A DNA stretch of 64,000 nt from the NCBI GenBank assembly GCA_916610825.1, contig OU744451.1, positions 3,616,345 through 3,680,344 on the forward strand, read 5' to 3'. The position numbers were made by a program, and so were the translations under genes. The DNA comes from Haliclystus octoradiatus. Taxonomy: Eukaryota > Cnidaria > Staurozoa > Stauromedusae > Haliclystidae. Below, in pieces: positions 1 to 11,826 of the stretch. Position 1 is the first letter of the stretch, and every line of letters begins with the position of its first letter. The notes beneath the pieces were generated by a model, which saw nothing but the letters and a program-made list of their open reading frames with translations, did no database searches and was not told the origin of the DNA.

Positions 1-1640
1 GTGCAGTACAGCAGCAGCTTCCGATGATAATTTGATGAGGAAATATTACATTCAAGAATACTACTTCAAAGCTGTGTAGTATGCATCATAATTGTCATTT
101 CTTATCCAGAGAACAGTTTACATAAAAAACGTTTTTTCGAAAGGACTGATGCAATATAATTTGTAACTAAGTTGGGTACCATGGATTTTAAAATAAATGT
201 GCAATTAATCCTCAATTGAGGTGCTACAATCCAAGAAGTCCTGATTACAGGGTAAACTTTAGCCTCAAAATACCGATGGTAAACTAAATGAAACTAATTA
301 AATGACGTAATCATCATTGTCTATGATATATCACTTTATTGCTCGATTTACTTGCTTTTGTGAAATATTATGGAAATTTAGAGACAGTTGTTTTTCTGCA
401 ACAGCTGCTCGTTGCAGTTTCACGATTTAGAATTTGCTCATGATCAGGATCATTGACAAAAGATTACGGAAGGCTAGAGCAAATTCAGAAGAAAATCGAT
501 AACTCCTTGATTTATAGGACAAAGCTCAACAAAAAATTTGTAAGGAAATGCTGAAAATGTTGTAAGATTCCAGAAAGCTAAACCGTATGTCGGACGCAGC
601 TCATGATTAAAAGAAGTATCATACTCCACTCCTTTTTAAACCTATCATACGCATATTGATGCACTAAAAGCCTTTTGCATCTTAATCAGACCCTGGCGAT
701 TGCTATGTCCCCCCTGCAAAAATCATTTCAGAAGTTCATGAACTGTTCATAAACTGTTCATGAAACTCTTAACTGTTTTTCGCAGGGTTCCTATCTTCAA
801 AGATATTATTTCTTTTGTTGATATACTTCCATAGAAAATTGATCTTGGATATTCCATTTCCACATTGGACTTTTGTATTAGTAAATGATTTGCATTCTCA
901 TTGTGTTTCTATGCTTTGTTTATGTTAGGCTGTGGAAATTACAATCTGCTCCACAAATGTACGAACATAAGTACAAGTGACTTTAAGAATTTCCTTTCTG
1001 GATTATGAATGAAAACATGTATTGGAGAGTGCTAAATCAGATTAAATCATGGAGTATAAATCATTGCTCACCTTTGGTATCAAGTTGACAAAAAGCATAT
1101 GTATTTCAAAAGTTCAAATGCAATCAATCAATTGACCTATATGATTTACCAAGTGTTGCGCTCCGCATTTTCAGCCTCTCTTTAATCTAGCCTCTTTTGT
1201 ATATATTTAATCAACCAATATTTAGCTCATAACTTTAGTAAACGTCAGAACTCTCGTCGAGAATACACCAAATAGTAGCGAAAGACAAATTGTAAGTTAA
1301 CACATTATCATATTAATTTCACATTCTTGTACTCATTTAATAACTTAGATTAATAGATTGTCATTTATCATTTACAGTTTCACCTTTATCAAGATATTGT
1401 TTTTGAACAAACAGTGTTTAGTTTCTTGGTACATGGTTGACACACATGCGCGTCAGGCCGTCGTTTGAATACACATAGGCGGCGCATGACAGTGAAAAAT
1501 TTGTCGTACTTTACACAAGACGTGAAAAGACCTTGGTAAGAGATAACCAATTTGAAATACATATTTATACAGTATAGCTCAATGTTTATTTAAAAATCAT
1601 GGCTGAAAAGTTCTCAAAGGCAATGAGCGAAAAACTGTTC
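1..1640. other. Gene-free stretch upstream of the BEL/Pao element
   Basis: I see no credible coding region here. The stretch is AT-rich and contains one small palindromic MITE (711-787). It should contain the 5' LTR and leader of the retrotransposon that starts at about 1649, but I find no second copy of any part of it downstream, so no LTR boundary can be drawn. Confidence 0.6.
711..787. repeat. Small MITE with GTTCATGAAC palindromes
   Basis: The block is bounded by cccctgcaaa on the left and ttcgcaggg on the right, which are imperfect inverted repeats. Inside are repeated GTTCATGAAC-type palindromes. Related blocks with the same ends and core occur at 16422-16523 and 43078-43249, and probably 54449-54840, so this is a dispersed family. 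Confidence 0.6.
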
Positions 1641-1648
1641 CAACAAAT

Positions 1649-3141
1649 ATGAGACCGCCTGCTACAGAGCCACTATCTCAGGCGCGGCGAATGTCCGATC
1701 CAATATGTTCACCATCAGAACAACAGACGATATTGCGACCTGGTGAAAGTTTGACGCAAGTCGTACAAAAACGTCAGAGAAAACTGACAGAAAAGGGCCA
1801 ATACTACCAAATAGAAAAACTTAGAAAAAGTATTGAATTGAACAAAAGAAAATTGAACAATTTGATTATTAATGTTAGAGCCTGTAATTCTTTGGAACCA
1901 CAATTTGAACAATTAATAGAAGCATTATCTATGTCTAGAAATGAATTCTCAAGCGATGTTTTAGAAGTCTCAATGCTACAGAATTCAGAAAGCATTGAAG
2001 TTCCCGTTGAAATAGATGCCTTGTGGGTGATATTAGAAAGGCAGACGAAGCCATTCACAAGTCCTACGTCCGTTTAAGAGAAAGTAGAGAAGACGCTGCC
2101 TCTATTGTGTCTTACAATAGTAGAAAAAATACAAATAGCAATTCTCAATGCTCGAACAAAAGTGAAGCATCACTGCGCATTGCCCATGCGCGTGCAATTG
2201 AGGCCAAAATTGAAGCTGCCTACGACGAAAAAATTGCCAAACAAAAGTATGAACTCGATATTTTGGCGAGTAATAAAAAGTACGCATCAGCTAAAGCCAA
2301 GTTAGAAATATTAACTGATATTGGTGACAGAGGTTTTGATCTAAACATAGACGAGTTACAAAAAGAGAACACAAAAGAGAGAATCAGTGCGTGGGTCGAA
2401 CAAAACTCACCCCAAGATAAAACAGATGTGCAAATTGCAGAAAAAATCATCCCAGTTGTCGAACAGTTGGCAGTAATTGCAGCTAGACAAAATTTACCAA
2501 AAAACGAACCCCCCATATTTAACGGGGAACCGTCAGCATACAAACCGTGGAAGGATTGTTTCAAAGATATGATTGGAAGAGCCGTAGCTACAAGTAGCGA
2601 AGAACTCAATTTTCTACAAAAATACTGCAGCGGAGAGCCTAAACAAATAGTCATTGCCTTTAGCAGATGACTCTATGACCAACCGAAAACGTGCACTAAA
2701 GAACTGTGGGAAGAACTTGAAAAACGTTTCGGAAACCCTGCTTTGATCGCTGTAGACCACCTAAAAAGACTGGTCCAGGCCTCGAATTTTGGTAGTGACG
2801 CAAAAAAGCTGCAGACCTTTTCAGACATTTGTGCAGACGTGAGCAGTCAAACAGAAAATTTGGCCGGCTTGCAATGCCTCAATTTTCCCACTCAACTACA
2901 ACCTATTGTTTCTTGCCTGCCAAAATATATCGCCGATAAATGGGAAAAACAAGTTTACAATTACGGTCAAAAACAACCTGGACAATATCCACCATTTAGC
3001 AAGTTTGCATCCTTTATAAAAGATGTCTCAGAACTGAAAAATTATGCTTTCAACAAAAACATCATTGGATTCGCTTTCGCCAAACGTTGCAAAACCACTC
3101 GAAGCAAAAATTACTGCGCGTGTAAGGAAGACAGCAACTGA
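1649..3141 (+). pseudogene. BEL/Pao gag-like region (broken)
   Basis: The structural (gag) part of a BEL/Pao retrotransposon. It starts at an ATG at 1649, has a lysine/glutamate-rich, probably coiled-coil N-terminal half, and then a segment around FNGEP and YKPWKDCF (about 2518-2560) typical of the conserved gag domain in BEL-type elements. The reading frame changes near 2023-2077, meets a TGA at 2668-2670, resumes in the same frame and then shifts again near 3044-3141 into the pol frame. The lesions are ordinary decay; there is no slippery-site context suggesting programmed frameshifting. The family assignment rests mainly on continuity with the pol region. Confidence 0.75.
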
Positions 3142-4929
3142 GCAACAGACACCTATCACAGACGTATGTCCCTTACACAAGACTGCAAAGGCCTCTCATT
3201 CACTTGAGCAGTGCAGGCAATTTAAAGCGCTATCTTGGCAAGAACGAAAACGCGCTATCATGTCAAACGGATTGTGTCTCAAATGCGCCAAACCCGGTCA
3301 TCTAGTAAAAGACTGCAACAACGACGTTAAGTGTACTGACTGTGAGAGTGCCAACCATTGCACATTGCTACATAGAACTGTAACTGCAAATACACGCACA
3401 ACTCAAGTAACGGCTAACGATCCAAATAACACAGATGACACCGAGAATAACGAGGCACAAGCCATAGATGTTGTTTCACGAAAAGCTACTTTAGGAAACA
3501 GAGCTAATGCTCCTGAATTCAACCACACATGTGGTAAGATAGTTTTGGTGAACGTATTCACAACTCACTCTCAAGATTATGTACAAGTTTATGCCACAAT
3601 AGATGATCAAAGTAATAGGACATTGGTTCATCCTGATTTAATCGATAAGTTAGGCATTCAAGCAGACTGCGTTAAGTTTGCAGTGACTACGGTTAACGGG
3701 AAGCAAGAGCACTATGGAAGGAGGGTTTCTTGGCTCATGGTTGAGTCTGCAGAAACAGGTTACATAGCACCCCTACCCCCGTCCCTAGAGTGCGACGCCC
3801 TACCCCAAAATCTTAATGAGGTCCCAAATCCATCGCTGCTTCATGCACACCCTCATCTTGCCCCCCTTGTTTGTAAATTGCCTTCCATTAGTCCAAATGC
3901 AAGGATGCTGCTTTTGATAGGAAGAGACGCGCCAGATCTCATGAAAGTTAGGCAATCTCTTAACGGTCCTCCAGGTGTCCCATGGGCGCAACGACTAGAC
4001 CTAGGTTGGACGGTAAGTGGGAAGATGTGTTTCGCCAGTTCAGATGGACCAATCCACACGAACACGTTTTCAACCATTGTATCGCCTTGTGAGAAAGCTA
4101 TCCGTGTCAAAGAGAATCTAGTTGACGTGAAGGAGGATATCATCAAAGACGTCTTCCATACCACATCATTCGACAACAGTCTCGCCCAAAGTATCGAAGA
4201 TGAGAAATTCATGCATCAAATGAACAACACTGTCAAGAAAAACGCTTCTGGGAACTGGGAAATGCCCCTACCATTTCGAACTATCAACACGACGATGCCA
4301 AATAATAGACTGCTAGCAGAAAGACGACTGAGATCTCTTCGACAGAAGCTGTTCCGCCAGCCAAAGATGAAGAACGAATATGCTCAGTTCATGACAACCT
4401 TGTTACAGAAAGGCCACGCTTCTAAAGTCCCAGAAGACGAAATTAAGGTAAAAGATGGTAACATTTGGTATCTGCCTCATTTTGCAGTGTATCACCCGCA
4501 GAAGCCAGATAAGATAAGAGTCGTCTTTGATTCAGCAGCAGAATACCACGGTGTATCGTTGAATAAGCAGTTGCTCACTGGACCAGACCTGATGAACAGA
4601 CTCTTGGGTGTTTTGACACGCTTCCGGAGGGGGAGAGTTGCTGCAATGTGTGACATTGAACACATGTTTCACTGTTTCCACGTTACTCCAAACGACAGAG
4701 ACTTCTTACGCTTCCTTTGGTTTGAAGACAATGACCTAGAAGGTCCAGTTTGCGAATACAGAATGAATGTAGACCTCTTCGGTAACAGTCCAAGTCCGGC
4801 AGTTGCTAACTTCGGATTAAAGCATACAGTAAAGGCCGCATCCACTAGCAAAGAAGTCCAAGAATTTGTAGATCGCAATTTCTATGTAGATGACGGACTC
4901 ATATCAGGTGACACCAGCAAGGAAGTTAG
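3044..4929 (+). pseudogene. BEL/Pao pol: zinc knuckle, protease, reverse transcriptase (interrupted)
   Basis: Catalyses retrotransposon cDNA synthesis and polyprotein processing. In order: a CCHC zinc knuckle (CLKCAKPGHLVKDC, about 3275-3316), a retropepsin-like region at about 3540-3740 whose active-site motif reads IDDQS rather than a D-S/T-G triad, a linker, and an RT domain from about 4470. The RT shows the VVFDSAA motif, the FGNSPSPAVANF block and the catalytic YVDD box at about 4884-4895. The frame is interrupted at 4929 by an LTR element flanked by TTAG. The rest of the RT lies at 8069-8298 and nothing recognisable follows. The protease active site looks altered, consistent with an inactive copy. 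Confidence 0.85.
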
Positions 4930-5224
4930 TGTAGGAACCTTCCTGAACCATCTAGAACATTCTAGAACATAGGAGAACCTGTACATGACTCCCCGCATGA
5001 CTCACAATGACCATGCATGATCTAGCAGCTTCTAGCATTTATCTAAACACTATAAATACAGTAAATGAAAACAATGAAAACTATGAGAACTTAATGTACA
5101 TTCTACTATCAACATGTCAACTTGGAATTAATATTATTATTCATAAGAAGAAATATACCATACAAATCAATTCAACCTACGTTGTTATTATTATTTCTTC
5201 AACATAATTCTACAGTTCTCATCA
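4930..5224. repeat. LTR 1 of the three-LTR element
   Basis: 295 bp, TG...CA ends. Preceded by the TTAG target duplication and followed by the primer-binding-site-like sequence. It contains the one base difference noticed (T at 5101) relative to LTR 2 and LTR 3. Confidence 0.92.
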
Positions 5225-5283
5225 ATTGGTCCGTCGAATTATAAGAACAACTCATCAATTGGTCCGTCGAATTACAAAAACAA
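5218..5283. repeat. Duplicated LTR-end/primer-binding-site unit (2 x 33 bp)
   Basis: The last bases of the LTR plus the presumed primer-binding site (ctcatcaattggtccgtcga...) are repeated in tandem at 5218-5250 and 5251-5283 with a few differences. The same doublet follows LTR 2 at 6640-6705. It is absent after LTR 3, as expected for a 3' terminal LTR. Confidence 0.8.
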
Positions 5284-6351
5284 CTAATTATGAATAATCT
5301 TCAAGACTTTACAACACAATTTAAAATCTGAAAGTATTTTATTACAACATGGAATTGAACACAACATTTTATTCACGACCGCGGCATCAAAACAATATAA
5401 CTAGATTGATTTTCACACTGAAGAACAATGGCATTTTACGTAACTAATCAAAATACGCAGAAAACACAAGAAATCGAACTAAACACAAGAAATGGAACTA
5501 AACACAAGAAATGGAACTAAACATAAGAGTGGAACTATGGAACTACACACGAGAAATGGAAATAAACACAAGAAATGGAACTGAACACAAGGAATTGGAT
5601 TACCCAAAACTGAAGAGACTGAATTAAAAAAGTAAGATTTTAAAATACTGAACATAAACCATAGAACATTCCAACATTTTGGAACTTTTAAATATTGAAC
5701 ACTAAACATTGGACATTCCAACATCATAAAACTTTTAAATATTGAAACATTCAACATTCAACTAAGAACATTGAAACACAATGAACACACTAAGAATACT
5801 AAACGAACTAAGAAACACACAAGAACACACAACAGAGTTTAAAATTGAACACACAAGAATAAGCAACAACTCATGAAAATACTGAATTCATCAAACACAC
5901 AAGAATAAGCAACAACTCAAGAAAATACTGAATTAATCAAGCACACAAGAATAAGCAACAACTCAAGAAAATACTGAATTCATCAAACTCACAAGCAAAA
6001 AAATATGACTATAAAAGAAACATTGAAGATTACCAAGCTCATAGAAGAAACTGAAATTAAACCAAATATAACACTTGTATGAAAATTTCTTTTTCTGGAA
6101 ATCCAAAGCAATTAAACAAATTGGTATGCACCAAAATTGTAATGAATTTTCTCATTAACTGTTATGCAATTAGTCTATAAGCATATCTAAAACCTTCATT
6201 AATAGCTTCTACTATACCATAATTACTTACATTTATATTTACATACATTTATTATTTACAATTTAGCATATATTAAAGCACTAATCTTTCTCATTTTTAG
6301 CCTATATCATGCATTTTTATTTTTGGCTCCGCCATCTGGCGGGGGGAGTTA

Positions 6352-6646
6352 TGTAGGAACCTTCCTGAACCATCTAGAACATTCTAGAACATAGGAGAAC
6401 CTGTACATGACTCCCCGCATGACTCACAATGACCATGCATGATCTAGCAGCTTCTAGCATTTATCTAAACACTATAAATACAGTAAATGAAAACAATGAA
6501 AACTATGAGAACTTAATGTACAGTCTACTATCAACATGTCAACTTGGAATTAATATTATTATTCATAAGAAGAAATATACCATACAAATCAATTCAACCT
6601 ACGTTGTTATTATTATTTCTTCAACATAATTCTACAGTTCTCATCA
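6352..6646. repeat. LTR 2 (shared middle LTR)
   Basis: Same 295-bp sequence, 1422 bp after LTR 1. Preceded by the purine-rich tract ending at about 6349 and followed by the primer-binding-site doublet, so it serves as the 3' LTR of the first unit and the 5' LTR of the second. Confidence 0.92.
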
Positions 6647-7773
6647 ATTGGTCCGTCGAATTATAAGAACAACTCATCAATTGGTCCGTCGAATTACAAA
6701 AACAACTAATTATGAATAATCTTCAAGACTTTACAACACAATTTAAAATCTGAAAGTATTTTATTACAACATGGAATTGAACACAACATTTTATTCACGA
6801 CCGCGGCATCAAAACAATATAACTAGATTGATTTTCACACTGAAGAACAATGGCATTTTACGTAACTAATCAAAATACGCAGAAAACACAAGAAATCGAA
6901 CTAAACACAAGAAATGGAACTAAACACAAGAAATGGAACTAAACATAAGAGTGGAACTATGGAACTACACACGAGAAATGGAAATAAACACAAGAAATGG
7001 AACTGAACACAAGGAATTGGATTACCCAAAACTGAAGAGACTGAATTAAAAAAGTAAGATTTTAAAATACTGAACATAAACCATAGAACATTCCAACATT
7101 TTGGAACTTTTAAATATTGAACACTAAACATTGGACATTCCAACATCATAAAACTTTTAAATATTGAAACATTCAACATTCAACTAAGAACATTGAAACA
7201 CAATGAACACACTAAGAATACTAAACGAACTAAGAAACACACAAGAACACACAACAGAGTTTAAAATTGAACACACAAGAATAAGCAACAACTCATGAAA
7301 ATACTGAATTCATCAAACACACAAGAATAAGCAACAACTCAAGAAAATACTGAATTAATCAAGCACACAAGAATAAGCAACAACTCAAGAAAATACTGAA
7401 TTCATCAAACTCACAAGCAAAAAAATATGACTATAAAAGAAACATTGAAGATTACCAAGCTCATAGAAGAAACTGAAATTAAACCAAATATAACACTTGT
7501 ATGAAAATTTCTTTTTCTGGAAATCCAAAGCAATTAAACAAATTGGTATGCACCAAAATTGTAATGAATTTTCTCATTAACTGTTATGCAATTAGTCTAT
7601 AAGCATATCTAAAACCTTCATTAATAGCTTCTACTATACCATAATTACTTACATTTATATTTACATACATTTATTATTTACAATTTAGCATATATTAAAG
7701 CACTAATCTTTCTCATTTTTAGCCTATATCATGCATTTTTATTTTTGGCTCCGCCATCTGGCGGGGGGAGTTA

Positions 7774-8068
7774 TGTAGGAACCTTCCTGAACCATCTAGA
7801 ACATTCTAGAACATAGGAGAACCTGTACATGACTCCCCGCATGACTCACAATGACCATGCATGATCTAGCAGCTTCTAGCATTTATCTAAACACTATAAA
7901 TACAGTAAATGAAAACAATGAAAACTATGAGAACTTAATGTACAGTCTACTATCAACATGTCAACTTGGAATTAATATTATTATTCATAAGAAGAAATAT
8001 ACCATACAAATCAATTCAACCTACGTTGTTATTATTATTTCTTCAACATAATTCTACAGTTCTCATCA
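7774..8068. repeat. LTR 3
   Basis: Third 295-bp LTR, 1422 bp after LTR 2. It is followed directly by the second TTAG duplication (8069-8072) and the resumed BEL/Pao pol frame. Confidence 0.92.
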
Positions 8069-8298
8069 TTAGTGATGTTCTGCTCGACACTAAAGCGGAG
8101 CTAGCAAAAGTCAAACTAGGGCTGCATAAAGTTGTATCCAATTCTGTAGAAGTAATGGAAGCTATACCGGAAGAAGACAGGGCCTCGTGTCTCAAAGAAG
8201 TAGATATCCACGCAGAAGAATTGCCAAGTCAAAGATCATTGGGAGTGCGCTGGAACCTACAAAACGACACTTTCACCTTTGATGCCAAACCAATGTAA
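8069..8298 (+). pseudogene. BEL/Pao RT continuation beyond the insertion
   Basis: These codons continue the RT palm/thumb and connection region of the BEL/Pao pol, including the LHKVVSNS and IPEEDRA blocks typical of the segment just after the YVDD box. If the inserted element and one TTAG copy are ignored, the reading frame is continuous across the insertion. The frame then stops at 8296-8298, where family members would continue into RNase H and integrase, so the element is truncated here. Confidence 0.8.
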
Positions 8299-9896
8299 CT
8301 ATAATGTCGAATGGTTTTTTTTGTTTTGTATTTCAAAAAAAAATATTTGTAAAACATGTTCTGAGGTGTTAATGGTAAACATATTCTTGGTTAATGGTAA
8401 CTTATGTAAATTGACCATCTTCTTATGGTGGTCATTATTTTAGCAATATTCCAACCAGTTCACCGCAAAGTGTTATAATATAGTTATTGGAACTAGTTAT
8501 GTCCTTCATTCCAATGTGGTGTAAACAATGGTTTCAGCATCAGCTTGCCATACTGCTATTGTTCAACATCATAGAGTAAACAGATACAGATGATAAATCA
8601 TATGGTCTCAGTTTATGAAATAAGGTGATTTGTGCAATTTGAATATCTGGCAACTTGTTCATGCTGATTGGACATAATAGCTTTGGAATAACCAATCCAG
8701 TGGTGCATTACACAGAAACGACCTCTGGCAAAAGCTATTTGTCCTCATATCCTATAAAAGATTGGATAACAAGAAGTTAATATATCGAGTAAGAAGCATG
8801 TCATATTTAAAACAAATTCTACATCTTTGTTGTGTTGTTGGAACGTCCAGAATTAACGAGTCAATTGACTAGGGCAGAAGTATTAACTTGACCATGAAAA
8901 AGAAATGTCATACAGGATATTAGCAAAAGCATTAATGCAGAACTAATAAAATCATTTAGAAAAAGTATTTCTAAAATCTTCAAAATGTAGATGGGATGAC
9001 ATTGTTTTGACAACTAGTTGGTTAAGTAGTAACACAGTTTTAAATGTTATAGTTTGAATGCAACTACTTTCAGGTTTTTTCCAGCAAGTGTTGAATGGTT
9101 TGTTATACAAACATATACAAATACATGTTTGGCAATTAATTGATCAGAAGCTCTACCGGTAGACAACTTGGTATCTGTGTCTACTTGTTAAATACGGTAG
9201 TGGTTAAAACTGTGGTGGTTCACTTACTCACATTATTTTTCAACAGTTTAAAAAATCCAGCAAATTTAGCTAGTTGATTTTGTAAACAAGCTGATTAAAA
9301 AGTAGGTTCAATGTATGAGAGATAATTTTTCATAACTGTTAAAGTGGCATGAGTCGCATGACCAGTATCTAAGTCTAACTTTATTCGCTTTTTTCTCTAT
9401 CTACTTGTGTAGAAACAGTATCTTTGAACTTGATATGAAATAAGCAGCCATTCAGACAAAGAAGCAAACCATAACACAATAGTTCTATTTAAAGCAAACC
9501 AGCAATCATTGGAAATATCATGAAATGATCCTGATCAGTTGGTCAAGGCTGAAGTAATCTTGTAGTAAAGCATAATACAGTATAGCATATCAGACATTGG
9601 AGCTGTTTCTGATCTACATGGCTTCTTTATCATTCTGTTCTAAGTAGCTTTATATATAATAGATCTGATTGCAGAAGTTAAATATTTGCATCAATATACT
9701 AATGAAGTCAATACATGGGTAGTCTGTGAACTAAATTTTGAATTATTTTGATTTGTGTAGACAATATAAATAGCCCTACTTATCTTGATCATTTCTTCGT
9801 TTCAATGAGCATCTACCTAACATCATTGGTCATGAACCAGTATTTCTGATGTAAAGTTATCATATGTATCTATAGGTGTAAGCAATCTGGCCTATT
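8299..9896. other. Gene-free AT-rich spacer
   Basis: No gene, RNA gene or inverted-repeat element could be recognised between the truncated BEL/Pao pol and the LINE 3' tail. Confidence 0.55.
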
Positions 9897-9919
9897 AATA
9901 ATAATAATAATAATAATAT
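9897..9919 (-). repeat. (TTA)n tail of the LINE
   Basis: About eight AAT units on the plus strand, immediately beyond the 3' hairpin. It reads as the short tandem-repeat tail of the minus-strand LINE. Confidence 0.7.
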
Positions 9920-9930
9920 GCATTTTTATA

Positions 9931-9959
9931 GCGCCATTTCTTGATGAATCCAATGGCGC
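9931..9959 (-). other. LINE 3'-terminal hairpin
   Basis: A perfect 8-bp stem (GCGCCATT at 9931-9938, AATGGCGC at 9952-9959) lies just before the (TTA)n tail. Its position suggests the 3' UTR structure recognised by the LINE reverse transcriptase; that role is inferred from related LINEs. Confidence 0.65.
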
Positions 9960-10226
9960 TTTACAGGATTATATAGTAATAAAATTAAATAAAAGGTATA
10001 TACAAAATGAAATACATAAGGTAAGTAAGTATAAGGTAAGATTCATTGTTAAACATCTACAGCATAATAGAATGATAATTATGTTTTAATTTAATTTAAA
10101 TTAAAATACTCTTTGAACAAATGCGTTTTTACTTCGCTTTTTGAATTGTTCAAGTGATGTACAACAGCGAATTTCAAATGGGAGACCATTCCACAATAAT
10201 GGCGCTACGTTGGAGAATGATCGACA

Positions 10227-11719
10227 TCAGTAGGTCTTCAAGTGACATTTTGGTTGGACAAGTAGCATTTTATCTTTAGACCTCAAACTTCTAATTGGTA
10301 TATGAGGAAGCAATAGTTCTGTCAAATAACTAGGTGCCATTCCGTACCATGCTTTATATGTGATGATTAAAATTTTGAATTTAATGCGCTGTTTTACAGG
10401 TAGCCAGTGAAGATCTTGTAGAATTGGTGTAATATGATCACATTTTCGTGTGAATGTCAGTACACGTGCAGCAGAATTTTGAACGCATTGTATCTTATGT
10501 AAATTTTCTTTTGTAATTCCAGATAGTAATATATTGCAATGATCTATTCTTGATGATATAAATGAGTGAATTAAAATTTCACAATGTTTAAATGAAATAT
10601 ATTTTCTTATCTTGGCTATATTGCGAAGATGATAGAATGCAGTTTTACAGATGGCTTTCACTTGTTTATCCATTGATAGTATATCATCAAACCAAACGCC
10701 AATGTTTTTAGCTGATGTTGAATTTGTGATGTCACTGTCTCCAATACTAATAGAGCTTAATGGCGGCAAGGGTCGATGACGAGCATGAAAGAGGAGAAAT
10801 TCAGTCTTACTGCCATTCAGCAAAAGTTTGTTTGAAGTCATCCAAGAGTCAACATCATTAAGACATGCTTCAATGCGTGATTTAGAAAAAATTGGTTCAT
10901 TTTCTGCTTTTGGGTTGAAAGTTAGATAAATTTGTGTATCATCAGCATAAAAATGAAAAGACATGCCATGCGATTTGATGATATCCGCAAGTGGTGAAGT
11001 GTACATAGAATACAATAATGGGCCTAACACTGACCCTTGAGGAACACCACAACTAAGTTTACGAGATGAGGAGACCTCATTTTCAATTTTAACAAACTGT
11101 GTTCTATTTGATAGATATGATGTTATTCATGATAGAGCTTTCCCACTAATTCCAAAACGTTTCTCCAGTCTATTAATTAAAATATTGTGGTCCACAGTAT
11201 CAAATGCAGCTGACAAATCCAGTAAAACGAGTATGATACATTTATTATCATCGATAGCACAAAGTAGATCATTATGAATTCTAGCGAGAGCAGTTTCAGT
11301 GCTATGACCTTTCTTGTATGCAGACTGGAAGGTTTCATGTGACTTCTCGTCATCGAGGTGTTGATTTAATCTTACTGACACCACTTTCTCGATTGCTTTG
11401 ATATAAACTTCAAATTAGAAATTGGTCTTTAAACACATCTTTGTCAAGGGAATTGTTTTTTATAAGACGATCCAGAACAGCTTCTTTTAAATTTTCAGGA
11501 ACTATTTCATTATCAAAAGAGAGGTTAATTATCTTCGAAATTACATGTAAAAGAACAGGGAGACAAGTTTTCATCAGAGCACCAGGTATTGGATCCAAAA
11601 TCGAGGATTTGGCACACATAGTGGTTAGGAGAGATAATAGCTCTTCAGGTGTTGTTGGTAAAAAAGTGTCAAGTTTTGCATGAAAACGAGGCTCTTCATT
11701 CGCTGTACATGTGCTAGCC
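10227..11719 (-). pseudogene. LINE reverse transcriptase, 3' half (broken)
   Basis: RT and C-terminal part of an L2/CR1-like LINE. From upstream to downstream: a DPIPG motif (about 11580-11590), the palm block [13 protein letters not shown] (about 11195-11235), GVPQGSVLGPLL (about 11010-11050), the catalytic YADDTQIY (about 10930-10955), then the thumb and the HWLPV..RI.FK region near 10390-10420 typical of this clade. There is an in-frame TGA at about 11127-11129 where tryptophan is usual, and a frame change near 11400. The ORF ends at 10227. It is not functional. Confidence 0.88.
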
Positions 11720-11826
11720 GGTCGTGGCTAGATCAGGGGTAACTCAAGGACATCGTGACGTCAGCAGACAATTATACTATCATTCAGGATTTTTCAGTCT
11801 TGTACGATAAAGCTGAAGTCTCGGGC
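11720..11826. repeat. Left terminal inverted repeat of the Zisupton-like element
   Basis: About 107 bp matching the reverse complement of 24567-24675. It includes GGTCGTGGCTAGATCAGG, a near-palindromic gacgtcagc segment, and TTGTACGATAAAGCT near its inner end. Confidence 0.9.

Larger units (their letters stand above)
4930..8068. mobile_element. Non-autonomous LTR element (TRIM/LARD-like), three LTRs and two internal regions
   Basis: An exact 1422-bp period is seen: LTR (295 bp), internal (1127 bp), LTR, internal, LTR. Each LTR starts TGTAGGAACC and ends TCATCA. The bases after each of the first two LTRs look like a tRNA primer-binding site (TGGTCCGTCGAA), and a purine-rich GGCGGGGGGAG precedes LTR 2 and LTR 3. 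The insertion is flanked by TTAG at 4926-4929 and 8069-8072. The internal region has no gag or pol, only A-rich repeats such as acacaagaaatgg. LTR 1 differs from the others by one base (5101, T versus G), and the internal copies look identical, so the insertion is young. Confidence 0.92.
1649..8298 (+). mobile_element. BEL/Pao-like LTR retrotransposon, degenerate and interrupted
   Basis: Gag-like, zinc-knuckle, protease and reverse-transcriptase regions occur in BEL/Pao order. RNase H and integrase are absent: recognisable pol ends at about 8298, soon after the RT, so the 3' half is deleted. The coding region carries at least two frame changes and an in-frame stop, so the copy is dead. A younger LTR element (4930-8068) sits inside the RT. 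No flanking LTR pair was found. Confidence 0.85.

Noticed and set aside
5007-8051. Repeated 66- and 92-residue open frames with identical copies
   Set aside because: They lie in the LTRs and internal regions of a non-coding LTR element; identity reflects element duplication, not a gene family.
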